DNA from: Hymenolepis diminuta | Taxonomy: Eukaryota; Platyhelminthes; Cestoda; Cyclophyllidea; Hymenolepididae | Direction: 5' to 3' | NCBI GenBank assembly: GCA_900708905.1 | Contig: CAADRB010000060.1 | Coordinates: forward strand, 775,139-839,138 | DNA length: 64,000 nucleotides | Shown here: piece by piece, positions 12,066 to 24,560 of the stretch | Layout of the letters: every line of letters starts with the position of its first letter | How positions within the stretch are numbered: position 1 is the first letter of the stretch | Notes under the pieces: model-generated | What the model saw: the letters and a program-made list of their open reading frames with translations, nothing else | What the model was told of the DNA's origin: nothing | The model's database searches: none | Translations under genes and position numbers: made by a program

Positions 12066-14896
12066 GCCACAGGTATATATGTAATTCTATACATATTTAA
12101 CTTCTATCTCAGACTGATTATTCTGTAAAATTCAGGAAAATATAAAATATAATCATTTATTAGTTAGTCCCTTTTAGGAAATTGTCTGAAATTTACCACT
12201 ATCTTTTTCATCGTCAGACATGATCTTCTAATGTGAATTCAGGGCGATTTACTTCGTTAGTTTTATGCATAATTAAACTTCGAACTTTCAACTAATCCGC
12301 TGTCTTCAAATCTCTCCAATTTTTTTTCTACCAGAAATGACCTATGATTCTGTCAACTGTTTTTCTTATTCCACGAATAATATATACTCTTTATAAACAC
12401 AAACAGCATTTGCTACATTCACTTTATTGCAGTCCCCAGAATTTACAGACCCCTGCACACATTTTGATCATCTCTCTTCTCACTGTAAAACGTTCTTCCA
12501 ATAAACCTGCATCTTACAGAAATCGTCTCTCTGCTGTTTTTTAGTGAAGCTTGACAGAAATAAGAAAAGTAGAACCTGAAGATTAGCTAGGGATCGGGAA
12601 CAGACTTTTAGTCATCAATCTCGTCTAAACAGCACGCAAAACTAATTCAACTGAAAGACCCTCAAACACCTCAGATGAATATGAAGCCTTAAGGACAAAT
12701 CAGCATCGAACGTTGCTCGAGATCAAATGAAATCTCTACCCCTTACGATCGTAATCTTCATAACACACCGACTTCATGAATAAACGCAATGATGGGGACA
12801 AAATTAATTCTTTTTCAACTCGTATCCAAGATATCCTATTTTTTACACTAATTTAATAAAAAATTAAGTAATCCAGTTACATGAAGCGCAATTTAAAGAA
12901 CAAATAGACTGTTTAAAATATATAAGTATGTGAATGCAAATATGATAAACAATAAATACCATGTTTAATAATTAAAGATTATTCACTTTAAGGGGATAAT
13001 TAATTTTACATCTTTAAAAAGACCAGATTTTACTGTTGGCATATTTAGATTTGCTTATTGCAAAAAATCCTGCCGGATGACTTCCTATAACTTAGTCACT
13101 TAACACGTAATATAAATTTCACAACTGGATCTAACTGCAGAATCGGCATACAATTCAAGAATCTAAATATCCGATAGACAATAACAAGATACCTTAGAAT
13201 AAAGGATATTAGTCGGAATACAGACGTCAGCAAAAAAGCATTAAATCAGTCTAGATGAAGTAATTTTACTATCAATGATATCCAACCACTTTAACTGACC
13301 AATTCAAATTTCAACGACTTTTACGCCGACAAGCAGTGAAGGCCAGATGCCAACAACAGCGTCACACGAAAACCATTGTTTATAAAAGCTGAAAATTGCG
13401 AATTAACAGATCAAAGCTCTGTGAACGGCTCCACAGATGGGAAAAGCGACACCATCCTAATCTAATAAACTACAAAAATGCACCCGTTCATAAGCTGTCA
13501 GACAAATTAAAAGTGAATTTTGAAATACGTATGGAAACCTTCGCTATTTATTCATCCAAATGACTGTGAAGATGGAAAAGAATGCGGAAAAAGCCTTACA
13601 GGATAACCGGTATTTACTGCAATTGTTCCCCCTAATTTAAACTACACTTTATCTGTACCAAATATCATGAAAATATCAAAATCCTACAGTTTCACTTTCC
13701 ATCAGTAAATGTAAATACCTCCCGTTGCAGCAGTACCTCGAATATGATAATTATAAAAATATATCTTGAATCCAACTTTGATTTTTAAAATAACATTTTT
13801 GTATCACTCTGAACGAATAAGAATTCGTAAAACTGTAATTATGGCAAAAATCGAAAAATAATAATCGTCGTAATTAACAGGAGACATGAGCATTCTCGAT
13901 CCAATTTGATCAAATATTCATAAAATGATGTAGGAAATTACATATTGATAGCACACAGTTTGCCTACGAAAGAATGAGAAAATGACGACCTTTAATGCAA
14001 GAGAATTGTAATTTTCTATGCAGACACTTCACTGTACTGGGATTTAGATGCGCGATTTAACAATAGCACAGCGCCAGTCTTTCCAATGGAGTTGAAGCAT
14101 AAATTCTGAGTATCAGCAAATCTCTACTGTTAGTCATATTTAATTGTTCTCGAGTAGCATTAATAACTGATTCTTATACAAGGAAAAATAAGGTAGTGTA
14201 GGTATTTGCATTTGAGGATTATTGAGAGCTTCGAAAACTAGAAAAGGAAATCTAAAAAACTAAGGCCAGTGAACAGTGCTAGCTGTTTTTCAAAACAGAT
14301 TTGCAACTAAACATTATGTTAGTGTGGAGTAATGTAAATTTGTTCTTTAAAAAATTGACAATGTCAGAGAAGTAAGAGTATTCAAACCTTGCGGTTTAAT
14401 AAAAATCGAACCAATAATTTGTCAGATTTCAGAAACATGACAAATTTTGAATGTTACGAAAAAAAGTTCACATATGTAAACTTAAAATGATAGACAAACA
14501 ATATTTAGACAGCGGCAAACCCGAATATGTCAAAAAAATGAACGACTAAAAAAAAGCACAAAAACAACTGACATGCTGAGATACAAAAAAACAGGAATAA
14601 ATCAAGCAAGATAGAGAAAATTTTCTACCATATACTGTACTATGGACTTAACTACAAATGAATACAATTATTGAGTAGCATATTTCTTAGCATAATTATT
14701 ATCATTAAATCAAACTACCTCTGCAGCAGTTTTATTAGAACCAACAAAAAGGCAGATGTGTATATAAACAGTAAGAGTGAAATAAAAAAATGCAGGTTAT
14801 CGACCAAATCAAAAAACAATGAAATATTAAACGTATAAAAATGAAACATGGTATGACAAGCTAAAATAAACGGATAACCAAGAAATGAATGAATAC
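12066..14896. other. AT-rich stretch downstream of the TTBK exon
   Basis: If the TTBK gene continues to the left, this is its first coding intron. I searched by eye for minus-strand codons of later kinase motifs (HRDIKPSNF, DFGLAR, the GFRGTVRYAS region) and found none here or further left. Confidence 0.45.
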
Positions 14897-15220
14897 CTGA
14901 ATAGACATTGCAATGTAATTGTATTTTTCCGTACGACCACAGCCGAAAAATTTGCAGAAGTGCTCCTTATCCTGAAGCTTTCGAAGGACTGCTACCTCCA
15001 TTTTAAGCACTTGTTTGGATTGCTTTGTAGACTCCAACTTAAGAGCGACTCTTTCTCGAGAGTTTTCTTCCTGAGCCTCGTATATTTCGCCGAAACCACC
15101 ACCGCCTATTTTTTTGATAATACGCCATCGATTTTTAATAATTTGTCCCGATGAAACTAAATCTGTTTCTGATCCAGCAGATGTCATAACCAACACTAAC
15201 TTATAAGAGTACTTATTCAA
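14897..15220 (-). CDS. TTBK: Tau-tubulin kinase homologue, first coding exon (partial)
   Basis: TTBK is a CK1-superfamily Ser/Thr kinase that phosphorylates tau and tubulin. Starting from the ATG at 15187, the exon encodes 97 residues. They cover the start of the kinase domain: the glycine loop KIGGGGFGEIYEA (residues 26-38), the VALK lysine (K50) and the alpha-C glutamate in KMEVAVLRKL (E64), then FGCGRTEKYNYIAM. The order and wording match animal TTBK1/2 closely. The exon ends in phase 0 after MSIQ with a CAG|gtattc donor (14897/14896), exactly where the family continues into the GRNL-type segment. A strong acceptor (ctttctctcttatgtccag) precedes 15220. The 33 nt between it and the ATG are in frame and open, so this is either a short trans-spliced leader or continuing coding sequence. 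No later exon was found in the window. Confidence 0.88.
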
Positions 15221-15756
15221 CTGGACATAAGAGAGAAAGATCGCCAATTATTAAGACTGAGAATTGCGAAATGCGAACTTCGAAAATTCAAGTCACCAAT
15301 TTTCAAGGTTTTGAACAAAATTTAATAGTCGCGCTCAAGCCAATTATATCAATGGTGAACGCATAAACAAAATATTATTATCCACTAATATACTCATCAT
15401 TTGAAAAACAAATTTAAATTTTTCCACCTCATTGTGCATTAAATTAGCTATTTTTTGTTCTTTAAATTAGAAATATTTAGTCATTAATTTAAAAGTGTAT
15501 TATGCAAAAATCAAATGCTTCCATTATTTTAATTCATATTCAGCACAGAGAATGAATTGACACAATGATTCATTTTATCATATTTGAATTTCCAGGAAAA
15601 GTCGGAGTTATATTCAATTCAGAATACCTTTTCGTAAATACAACCGCATATCCAACAAAGTGAGGTTTCTTAAAATGCATCTCTCCCTCGGGAGTTGAGT
15701 TAACTGACACTAAATAAATAACAGTTTAATATCTCTGTGCAGTAGGGCGATAGATT
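15221..15756. other. Upstream flank of TTBK
   Basis: This is AT-rich sequence without a recognisable gene. It may hold the TTBK promoter or an upstream 5' exon, but no element was identified. Confidence 0.4.
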
Positions 15757-16060
15757 TCTATCAGAGTCACACTGATAAAATAGATGAACAAGTCAAGTCA
15801 CTCATGTCGCCATATCAGTTCGGAAGTGACAGTTAAGCCACCCCCCAGTTTATTAATTGGTGAAATAGGTTTACATGCAAAACATTTCGTCGTTAAACAT
15901 CAGTCATGTCTCGTCGTTGGTGTCTCGGCGTGATGATAGATATCCGTTTAGGTATCTATGTGCAAACACGCAAACACACGACGGGACCGCCTGTGGACAC
16001 AATAGTGGAGATCTTATCGTCATTTAATTATTTCTGATCGCCAGATGATGATAGTCGTCT
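15757..16060 (-). mobile_element. MITE-like element M, copy 1 (left arm of inverted repeat)
   Basis: The ~300 bp non-coding element is present three times in the window. Its core 15801-16044 is the exact reverse complement of 16600-16843 over 244 bp. Outside the core the two copies are alike but diverged: the outer end has 'ctatcagagtcac' against 'ctatcggagtcac', and the inner end 'gactatcatcatctgg' against 'gtctatcaacacctgg'. The ends of the family resemble short terminal inverted repeats beginning GGTCTATC. No transposase is encoded, so this is a non-autonomous element. Confidence 0.7.
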
Positions 16061-16599
16061 GTTGGCTATAGTATTAACGAATATCGGAAAAGATCATTTT
16101 GTATCTTTTTGCAGTAATTAAACTATGGAATGGACAAAATTAGAATGACTTCATTTTTTAAACACAAAGATCTGATCCAATAATACCCTACTCCTGTAAC
16201 CGCCATTCCGCTATTTCGCACTTGAGAAAGAAGAATATTTGCTATCGGTAATAGACGAACTCGCTGTCTTTCAGATATCTCACATCACACAAAACAAGAG
16301 AGGATTTAAAAATATGCCGAAAATATTTGCATTAGAAATAAATAACAGGGAAACCAATCGAATAGCTGAGAATTTTAAAGATGAAAAGGGCCATTTTATG
16401 AAAATGAGTTGATTAAAATTGCTATTGACAAATGATGCGAATCTAAAAATCAATAATCCAATACTTAAAATAGTGTATGTAGTTACATAATTAATTAAAT
16501 ATTATATATATATATATATATCAAATTTCGCATAATGCTTAATATTAAAACCATCGTATTTCAAGTTATGTGCCATAGCCAGCAGAGGTCTATCAACAC
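16045..16599. other. Spacer of the perfect inverted repeat
   Basis: This 555 bp AT-rich spacer includes an (AT)n microsatellite at about 16502-16521. It contains no gene. Small portions at each end belong to the diverged inner ends of the two flanking element copies. Confidence 0.6.
16502..16521. repeat. (AT)n microsatellite
   Basis: A run of alternating TA dinucleotides, about ten units long. Confidence 0.9.
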
Positions 16600-16892
16600 C
16601 TGGCGATCAGAAATAATTAAATGACGATAAGATCTCCACTATTGTGTCCACAGGCGGTCCCGTCGTGTGTTTGCGTGTTTGCACATAGATACCTAAACGG
16701 ATATCTATCATCACGCCGAGACACCAACGACGAGACATGACTGATGTTTAACGACGAAATGTTTTGCATGTAAACCTATTTCACCAATTAATAAACTGGG
16801 GGGTGGCTTAACTGTCACTTCCGAACTGATATGGCGACATGAGCGACTTGATTTATTCCAAATATTTGATCGATGTGACTCCGATAGACCTT
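16588..16892 (+). mobile_element. MITE-like element M, copy 2 (right arm of inverted repeat)
   Basis: It begins GGTCTATC at 16588 and ends GATAGACC at about 16892, suggesting 8-base or longer imperfect terminal inverted repeats. Positions 16600-16843 are identical to the reverse complement of 15801-16044. With copy 1 it can form a hairpin of 244 perfect base pairs between the TTBK and GSKIP genes. Confidence 0.7.
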
Positions 16893-19856
16893 CACGTTAT
16901 TACATTATGTGAATAATTACTTTCTATATTCCTATACATTGCCTGGAATTCTCTGTTTTAAAAATTGTTCAATCTCATTTACTCATTATGTCTTATAATA
17001 TGCTATGCGTAAAAAGCAGTAAAATTGATATATTTTTAAATTGCCATTCCCATTCGACTAAATGGTGCGTTATTACGCTTATTCTTTAAAAAATGCCTGT
17101 AACCTTCACTCAATACTTTTCCAAACTCTTTATTTTATACACACATTATGAGGATAACACATGCATTAATATGCGGTAATATCATCATATAGTTACCAAA
17201 CCCATGGTCTTTTTAATTTATGTAAATAAGGATGGGACGAATAATAAATCTATATAACCCGATTTTATTATCAAATTTTAAACTAATATTTACATTTACA
17301 CCATAAGTACATACCGGAATGGATAATATATTAAGCAAATAGAAAGAAATCAGCATATGAATATGTGGTGTTTCTTAACTATATAAAAAAGCTAATCTAA
17401 CTTTAGTTAATTTAATTTCTATATGGATTCCTCTTCTAGATTCTAAAATTTTACAATTTCTAACTTCATACACTGGTCCATTTTATTTTCCCAATTTCAT
17501 TTTCGACCTTTGCAACGATTGTTTAGCATTTTGCTGCCTAAGTGAAGGTAATTTAAAACAATTTGGCCGCTTGCAGTGAGCTTTGGATTTCTTGGTTTTG
17601 AGATTGTATGCATTTACTTAATGTTTTTTTCTGTAACTTAATTGATATTTAAATAATATTTTATGAAATGTAATAATTTTACTCTTTACGTCCATTTCAT
17701 CGCCTCTTTACGATATTGATTGAACGTAACGGATTCAAAAATAATCAATCGTTATAAGCATTTTATTTTTTAAGCAGATGAGCTTAATTTCTTTTGCCTA
17801 TTATTATTTTCTATAACTTATGCAGTTGGTTATTTTATATAGATGAATTTAGTTGCTCAATATTTTTCATCAACTCCTTGTTAGAATTGAATTCCTTTTT
17901 ATTTAAATATAAGTTGGCAAAATAGCATACAGTTTTTTGTCTTAATTTTTTATTCAAATGTTTCCTTTTATATTCCCTTTAGTGGTTGCATTTCCTTTGA
18001 TAATTTGCGTTTTGATTTTGACATTATCAAGGGGTAGTTAGATTAATCAGTTAAGAAAAGCAAAACCAAAGTGCGTCAATAAAAATAAAAATAATTCCGA
18101 GGTGATATTAACTATGTTTCTTAAGATACATCTTTCTGCTTTAATGGTTTTCACTGTGTCACCTTATCTAGTTTCAATTTTTAATTAGAATCGGTGCTTA
18201 ATTATCTTTCTCTTTAGTTTGGCCGGATTTAATATTAGATTATTGTCTTGTCTTTTGACTTTGTATTTCGATTTATTGTTGGGTTAGGGTTTATTTTTTT
18301 AGTATTTGATTCATTTGCGTTTGATTTCAATTTTACAGCGATTGTGGGAAGAAAGGAACAAGATTTGAACAGTTGGTTGTGATTAGTTTGGTTAGGGCTT
18401 GGTTTTGCGAGCAGTTTGGTTCGATTATTAAGTTTATTGTTTGCCATTTGTGCATCTTTGCAGGCTGCTCCTAAATCATTTGCTAGAAGAAAGAATGAAC
18501 GGTAACACCTATACCATATAACTGCAGGACAGTTGGCTAGCATCAACTAGCACCTGCAGTCGGTATTTCAATATTTTTGAAATTTTTGGTGATAAATGAA
18601 TTTTTTTACAATATAAAGCTGCTTAATAAATGTCTCATCACAGAGCCGCTTAACTACTAATTCTAACATATTCGAAATGAAGAAATGAGAAGAGTGACAA
18701 TGCTCTATTTTGATAGGTTCGAGAATAAGCTGTGTTCTGAGGCCGTTTTATGATAATATTTAGGTGATTTGTATTAACGGTATAAACAAAAGATTTATAC
18801 GAAAAACTGAAGGTAGAAAAAAAGACCGCTGTAAACACGATGAGTGATTCTTTGAATGTCTTAGATACTAAGAATTATGGGCGGAAGTAACTATCCGGTA
18901 AATTGCTTTTGGCAACGATCTGTTCAAATTATTCTTCCCTTTAACAACGTTTTTATTTTAAACCAAGTTATTAGTCTGGGAATGTTTGAAATTTTGAGGG
19001 CACTGCTCTTGTCCATTCCAATAATATTTAAAGAGATTGAAATGAGGAATTAGTTTTGCTATCTCTTTCGTTCACTTAAGTTCGTTTCTCTTATTTTGTT
19101 CTTTGGGCCTATCAGCTAGACTCATCAGATTTTTAAGGTCGTTTGATCGTTACTACACTTTCAGTTAAGAATCCGTTTTCTCTTTTTTTCGGGAGTTTTT
19201 TGAGGGTTCATATCCTTTATATCAGTAATACATTTTCTGTGGATTATAGGATCCTTACGTAGTCTGTGTAATCAAAACGGGAATGACAATATTGGGATAT
19301 TTTGGGAGATGAAGCCGCAGGATTTTTAAAGTTTTGTATAGTTTGTTCTTCCCTTCGTGAGTATAATTGGTATTGTAACTTTCAATTTTTTTAACTCTAA
19401 GGTGAATGTAAAATTGACCTTAGTAGTTCTAGTAGAAAATCTCAAAGTTCCACTGGTGAGGAATACCTTTCAACGGGTTTTTCTCATATTGCCATTCGTC
19501 AGTGACTTGGCATCCTAGAGATTAGTTTTGATTTAATTCGATAGTGGCGGGAATTGTACATATTAAGGCACTTTTGGAATAGGTGACAATTGTACCAACC
19601 AGTTTTGAATTATTCAACATTGTCTTTGTTGTAGTAATTAATTTATTAATGGTCTGTGACCTCATTTGACTTCTATAATCTCTAAGCCTGAGATTTTAGG
19701 TATTTATCGAAAGGTAAGGGTAGTCTAGGCCTATCCCTGCAAACTTTCGAATTAAGCAAGTGGAAAAGGTGTATTTTTATGAAGTCAGGCAAGATTAGGG
19801 AAGGTTTCCCTTGTCTATTATAGAAACTTTGATTTAAAACACTTCTTTTTTGCCAG
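16893..19856. other. T-rich spacer upstream of GSKIP
   Basis: Plus-strand sequence is markedly T-rich from about 17.5 to 19.5 kb. The open frame at 18235-18546 on the minus strand is low-complexity (Asn/Lys-rich) and is not supported as a gene. No promoter motif was identified with confidence. Confidence 0.45.
19839..19856 (+). promoter_or_regulatory. Splice acceptor just upstream of GSKIP (trans- or cis-splice)
   Basis: A pyrimidine tract ending ttcttttttgccag stops at 19856, only 22 nt before the GSKIP ATG. It looks like a 3' splice site that would define a 22 nt 5' UTR exon. In flatworms such short leaders are typical of spliced-leader trans-splicing. A cis-spliced 5' UTR exon upstream is the alternative. 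Confidence 0.5.
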
Positions 19857-19878
19857 ATTACCATTTCATCACTCTATA

Positions 19879-20402
19879 ATGTATTCGGAATCATTTACCA
19901 CAAGCCTCTCAGATGCGGAAAAACTCTGCACTTTAGAAGCAGAAGCTGCAGTTTCAGAGACAGCCTTCGGCGTTCGAGACATTCGAATTGCTGAAGCCCT
20001 TCCATTCAGCGAATCCCTCGCTTACCTCAATCTCACAACTCTCGAGGGAGAACGCCTGTGTGTGGAGATTTCAGCTCGTGGTTTTCGACCAGTCGGTGTC
20101 GAGTTAGTCAATACTTCCCACATTATTAATTCACAATGTTTGAGTTCTCTTCTCAACGGGGTTTTCTGTGTTGATTTAGCTATGATGACGTTGTCAGCCC
20201 AGTACCTCCCCCGAAACAGGACAACACATCCCCTCCTCCTACCCCTACAGAAGCTCTCAAATTTGAACACTACGAGACAATTTATGCCCTGTTATCAGCA
20301 CGAAGCGCCGAATTTAGAAATCGTTTCTCACAACGTTTGGTGGAACGCTTGACTCAATTACAACAAGACCAACAAATGATGGATAATAATCCTACAAACT
20401 AG
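19879..20402 (+). CDS. GSKIP: GSK3B-interacting protein homologue, complete
   Basis: GSKIP is a small cytosolic adaptor that binds and restrains GSK3-beta and, in vertebrates, anchors protein kinase A. Exon 1 is 19879-20102 and exon 2 is 20198-20402. The 95 bp intron has donor GA|gttagt and acceptor ttgtcag|C, phase 2. The spliced product is 142 residues; human GSKIP has 139. Residues 20-72 (EAEAAV..., then SLAYLNLTTLEGERLCVEISARGFRPVG) match the family's EAEAVV / [26 protein letters not shown] block. After a proline-rich insert (about residues 76-93), YETIYALLSARSAEFRNRF and the helix RLVERLTQL match the C-terminal GSK3-binding part. Reading through the intron gives a 157-codon frame whose tail does not fit the family, so the spliced model is preferred. 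A splice-acceptor-like AG lies 22 nt before the ATG. Confidence 0.9.
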
Positions 20403-23400
20403 TAGTGGAAGGGAAGACTGAATTCTTTTTGCCCTATACACGCAATGTGTTCCTTTGTATTTGTTTGCCTGTATGTATGTATTTGAGTTTTTGTGCCTCC
20501 TTTCTTGTTTACAAAGTTTGAGAGGTGTAAATGCAGTTATTTGCGTTTTTATTCATCTACTAATATGCATCTTCTCTCTGCAACTGGGATATTGAGTGAA
20601 GTGTATGAAAAAGTTCTAGCGTCTGGAGATATCTCGCAAGCTACCACCTGTTGATTTTCTAAATAGGGTTTATTAGAAAACATTTTATAGATAGGGCAAG
20701 AAAAAGTGAAAGGGTATAAGAGTTTATAAGAATAGGATAATATGGGTAAAAAAGTGACGGGAAGCAACTGTCTTACTACCTTCTGTATAAAGCGGCGTGG
20801 GATTGTGTTTGAGTGTCTTGTTTGCCTTCTGTGCGCTCATGTTGGTCTGCATACTGCGAGTATTTCCCTATTGAGCTGGCGAAGTTGCAAGCTTAGCCTA
20901 CTTCCAATTCTTTAGTTCCGATTTGCTTGGTGGCTTACACCATAATCGGGATACAGGAAGAAAGTTACGCGAAGTATAGCCATATTGAAGAAACAAATCT
21001 AGGCGTGCAGAGGGATTAGGTTGGGATAGTAAAGCGGCTCAAATAGTAACTTGGGAATAATAATTTGAGGCTAGAGACTTTTGGTATTAGAGTTAGATAT
21101 GAGGGCGCAGGATCTGCTGTAGTAAATCTAATATTGGTTTATTTCCTCTGATTCCCCAATCGAATATGGCGTTTGACTGTCTTTCGTTAGCTGCTCTTAC
21201 GATGTAATGAGATCTTTTCTAAAATATTTCATTGCATTAAAATTCTTAAGCATACTAAAAGAACAGCATTTTATTTTCTCTTTCGACAAACGAAAGCGGA
21301 GATAATTTTAGTACCATTTTTTAGAAAGTCAGTGTTGTCACTTTCTACTTTAAATTTAGTTAACTTATTTTGTCTCAAGAATGTCTTATATTCGTGTAAA
21401 TTCAAACAAAAAATAAAAACTCGATAAAATTAATATGATATCTGAGAATAAATCAATAACTGATTTCTACGATTAGCATCTAGCTAAGGATCGAGGAGAA
21501 CTCAGTGTATCTGAACAAAGTTCACAGGCTTCATCGATCGTGCACGGCGTTATCGATTATTGAATTTCCACATCCGTTTTTGAGAAAGGTATCTCGTCAC
21601 TGCAACGTTTCCTGACTATTAGTCAGTCAATTCCCTACTCCAAGGCTGCATGTAAGCATTTTTCAACTGAGTAGCAAAGGATTGTTCAGAGTTCACCTTG
21701 AGTCAACTCTTGTGTGATCTGCTATGTTAAAATCATGCAAGCTTGAATCTTCCTGCTAATTTGTTGAGCAGAAAAAAGTCACGCCAATTTAATTCAACTT
21801 ATTGCTCTGGGATTCAAATAATTGAAGTGGCTCCAATATTCGATCTTCTTAAATTGGTCAAACCGGATGTAGGTTTTCTTCTGCACACATACAAAGTTGG
21901 ACTGGTCTGCGAACGAATGCGGGCCTTCCACCTTGCAAATAAACATCTTCTACGGCTTTCACCCACCTACCTGATGGCTAATCTTCAACCGAACGCTCTG
22001 AGAAATCTCAAGGAATTAAGTTTTTCGGGGCGAAGAGACCCTAACCGCAATAGGAGCTCTGCGGTAAAATTGGTCTCAAGACCACTCTATCCCCCCTAAT
22101 ATTATATTGAAGACTAAATACGCCCGTTTAGTTCGTATCTTTGATACGGCCTTTTGTTCAATTGGTTACATAGTAGAGGAGAAGCGATATCTGCCTTTAA
22201 CTTCAGGTCTAGATTGGTTGTTAAGACCCAAGGCGGCTATTGAAACATCGACATCGGTGTTGTAAAGGCCAATGCTCACAAAGATGTTACAAGAGACTAA
22301 ATATAATGAATATCTGTGGTAAGTAATGCCTCTACAGTAAAAAGTATCAAGAGAAAATACATTTTGGGCACACAGCCGGACACGATGATCACATCGAGAA
22401 GTACATGACCTTAGTCAGTGGCAGTTCATTCTGTGTACAAGTTTAACTCCAGTAACGCGATTTCCGCATGTATATCAAAGTTTGATATTTTCCAAGGAGG
22501 AGCCAGACGAATTTAGCCTTTTTATTAAAGTTTTAATTCACCTTTATTATGAATAGAAAATCATGCCCTTTTTTAGCTTTTTCCTAGACTCTCTTAAATA
22601 TAGCCTTCAGAGTATGGGCTGGGTTATTGTTGGCTAAAAAATCTGACAGTTCATTTATGTAGTCTACCTGATCAAAAGGTCATATCAAAGACATGATTTG
22701 GATAGAGTGAGCCTAGATTTTAATATCACATTTAATGTAAACAAGTAAAATGTAACTTCGGTCTTGGAACCCAAGGTTTCTATATATGGCCGGAGTCATG
22801 ATTGGCTTGCGTTCTTCTTAAATCCTCTTATGGCCGGATACATTTGAGAACGTTTCCATTGGTTGGAGCTCAACTTCGGGTTTCAAAAAGTGAAGGTTTG
22901 CATTCGTTTTATTTTTTAATCCCGCATTTTACAGATTAGTCCAGATATAACTGTTAGCAGTAGAAAGCGTGCGTCTGAATTGACCAAGCCTGAAAACATA
23001 GATCATGAGACCACTCTCATCTTCAGAATTATGGAGTCGCTAGTTGGTACAGACTAATATTAGTAACTAGTAAAAGGCATCTTAACTTTGAGTTTGTTAG
23101 TCTCTCGATTTCACATTATGAAGGACACGCACATTAAACTAAAACCATTATATTTCTTTGTGTTCATGATACAACTTGCAAAGTATTGTAACAAGTTCCC
23201 GCTTTTGTATACACCGACTGAATATGTTTCCATTCAGAATATTTTAGAATCCTTGGAACTCAAAATCGATCGAACGTACAGAGGTGAAAGAGGCCTCCAA
23301 AATTTTCTTACAAGCAAACAAGTTTTATGCCTTAAGTTAACAACCAATAATTAAATTGATCTTTCTCATCATTTAAGTTGCTCAATGGCTAAGTCGAATC

Positions 23401-24229
23401 CTGTCACTAAAGAGTAACTCTACTTATTTGAGTATTCAACCGTCTAATATGACGTCATTGTATATGTTTCTAGGATTCTCACCTTATATACACTGTATCC
23501 TTACCTTTATCTGACTGTTTACATTAATTCTTAATGTATACAACTCTCGCTATAACCCTAAAACCCTCAACCATTTCGTTTCTTTTTGTCTCACTAGCTA
23601 TCTCATCGGGTTTCTTAAATTGAAATCTTACCTATCGCAACTTTGGCATCTCCATCCTTGGTAGTGACGACAATCGATTTAATGAAAAAATCTGGACGTG
23701 TTTATTATATATTATCAAAAACGGTCTGGATTTACTTAGGATAACTAGCGGAATAGGGAGGGTGCAGCACATATGCAATAAATGTGTATTAAATTTATAT
23801 ATAATATATATAATAATATAAAACCAACTATGACTGGCACTTGCCGACGCTATTTAAGGGATGTCATTTAAAGTCTTTGGCGATAGATGGCTTTGCTCTC
23901 CTTTATTTCCAGTTTTCCCTAACAAAATTCTTACTTTTTCATACATATATCTAGTTATTATGGTGGATTTTTTTCCAGTAAGATCATTATTAATGCCCTC
24001 ATTTTTCAGTTTTATAATATTTTTTAATAACCAACTGGATAAAAAGCAGAATTAAAATTTATAAGGCCTTCTTGAAGTTCAACAGAAGTAGAATATTATT
24101 AACAATTATGTTGCTTGAATATGCAAATATATTCCACTGGTTTATTTCATGGAAGTGGAATTATAAAGTTTTAACAACTTCACTCATTTTAAGAAATAAG
24201 GGGCACCTTGGCGAAGAACTTTTGTGTTA
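20403..24229. other. Gene-poor stretch downstream of GSKIP
   Basis: Open frames at 21743-22099 (118 codons, TTG start) and 23088-23354 (88 codons) are plus-strand and unrecognised. They lack clear splice or polyadenylation context. A tRNA B-box-like 'gtcgaatcc' lies near 23392 but no cloverleaf is visible. AT-rich simple sequence occurs at 23795-23822. Confidence 0.4.
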
Positions 24230-24560
24230 AGTATATCTCTTTTATCAGGAATGGTTACCCTGTAGTGGCAAACCTGTAAATCACGTCAAGGTCACCAGTT
24301 TGTAGCGGCAGATGGCTAACAGTAAATGAAAGAAAAAGAACACCAAGAATTGCGTTGATCAGGTTGTATTGAACAAAGCTCACTACAGAGTCTGAAGGGA
24401 AAATAGAGAATTGGAGGAGAAGGACTGAGCTATGGAAGAGGCGTTGGGCGAGGTAGGGTCCCTTCGTGTGTGTGTCTGATTGAGGCTATTTATAATCGAG
24501 ACTTTGGGTGAGGACACGCATAAGGATATGGTTGTATGCGTGCTTTAATTGGTCGGGACG
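24230..24560 (-). repeat. Dispersed repeat family P, possible copy 3 (diverged)
   Basis: On the minus strand, about 24300-24380 reads 'gttcaataca..tgatcaacgc..ttggtgttct'. This resembles the 3' part of the repeats at 31.1 and 46.8 kb, and is preceded by a similar pyrimidine-rich block with a TATAAATA. The 5' half is too diverged to align by eye. Confidence 0.3.

Noticed and set aside
18235..18546. 103-codon minus-strand frame
   Set aside because: Asn/Lys-rich product from a T-rich region, without splice or polyadenylation context.
20103..20352. Unspliced 157-codon reading of GSKIP
   Set aside because: The C-terminal third does not match the family, whereas splicing a 95 bp GT-AG intron restores the match.
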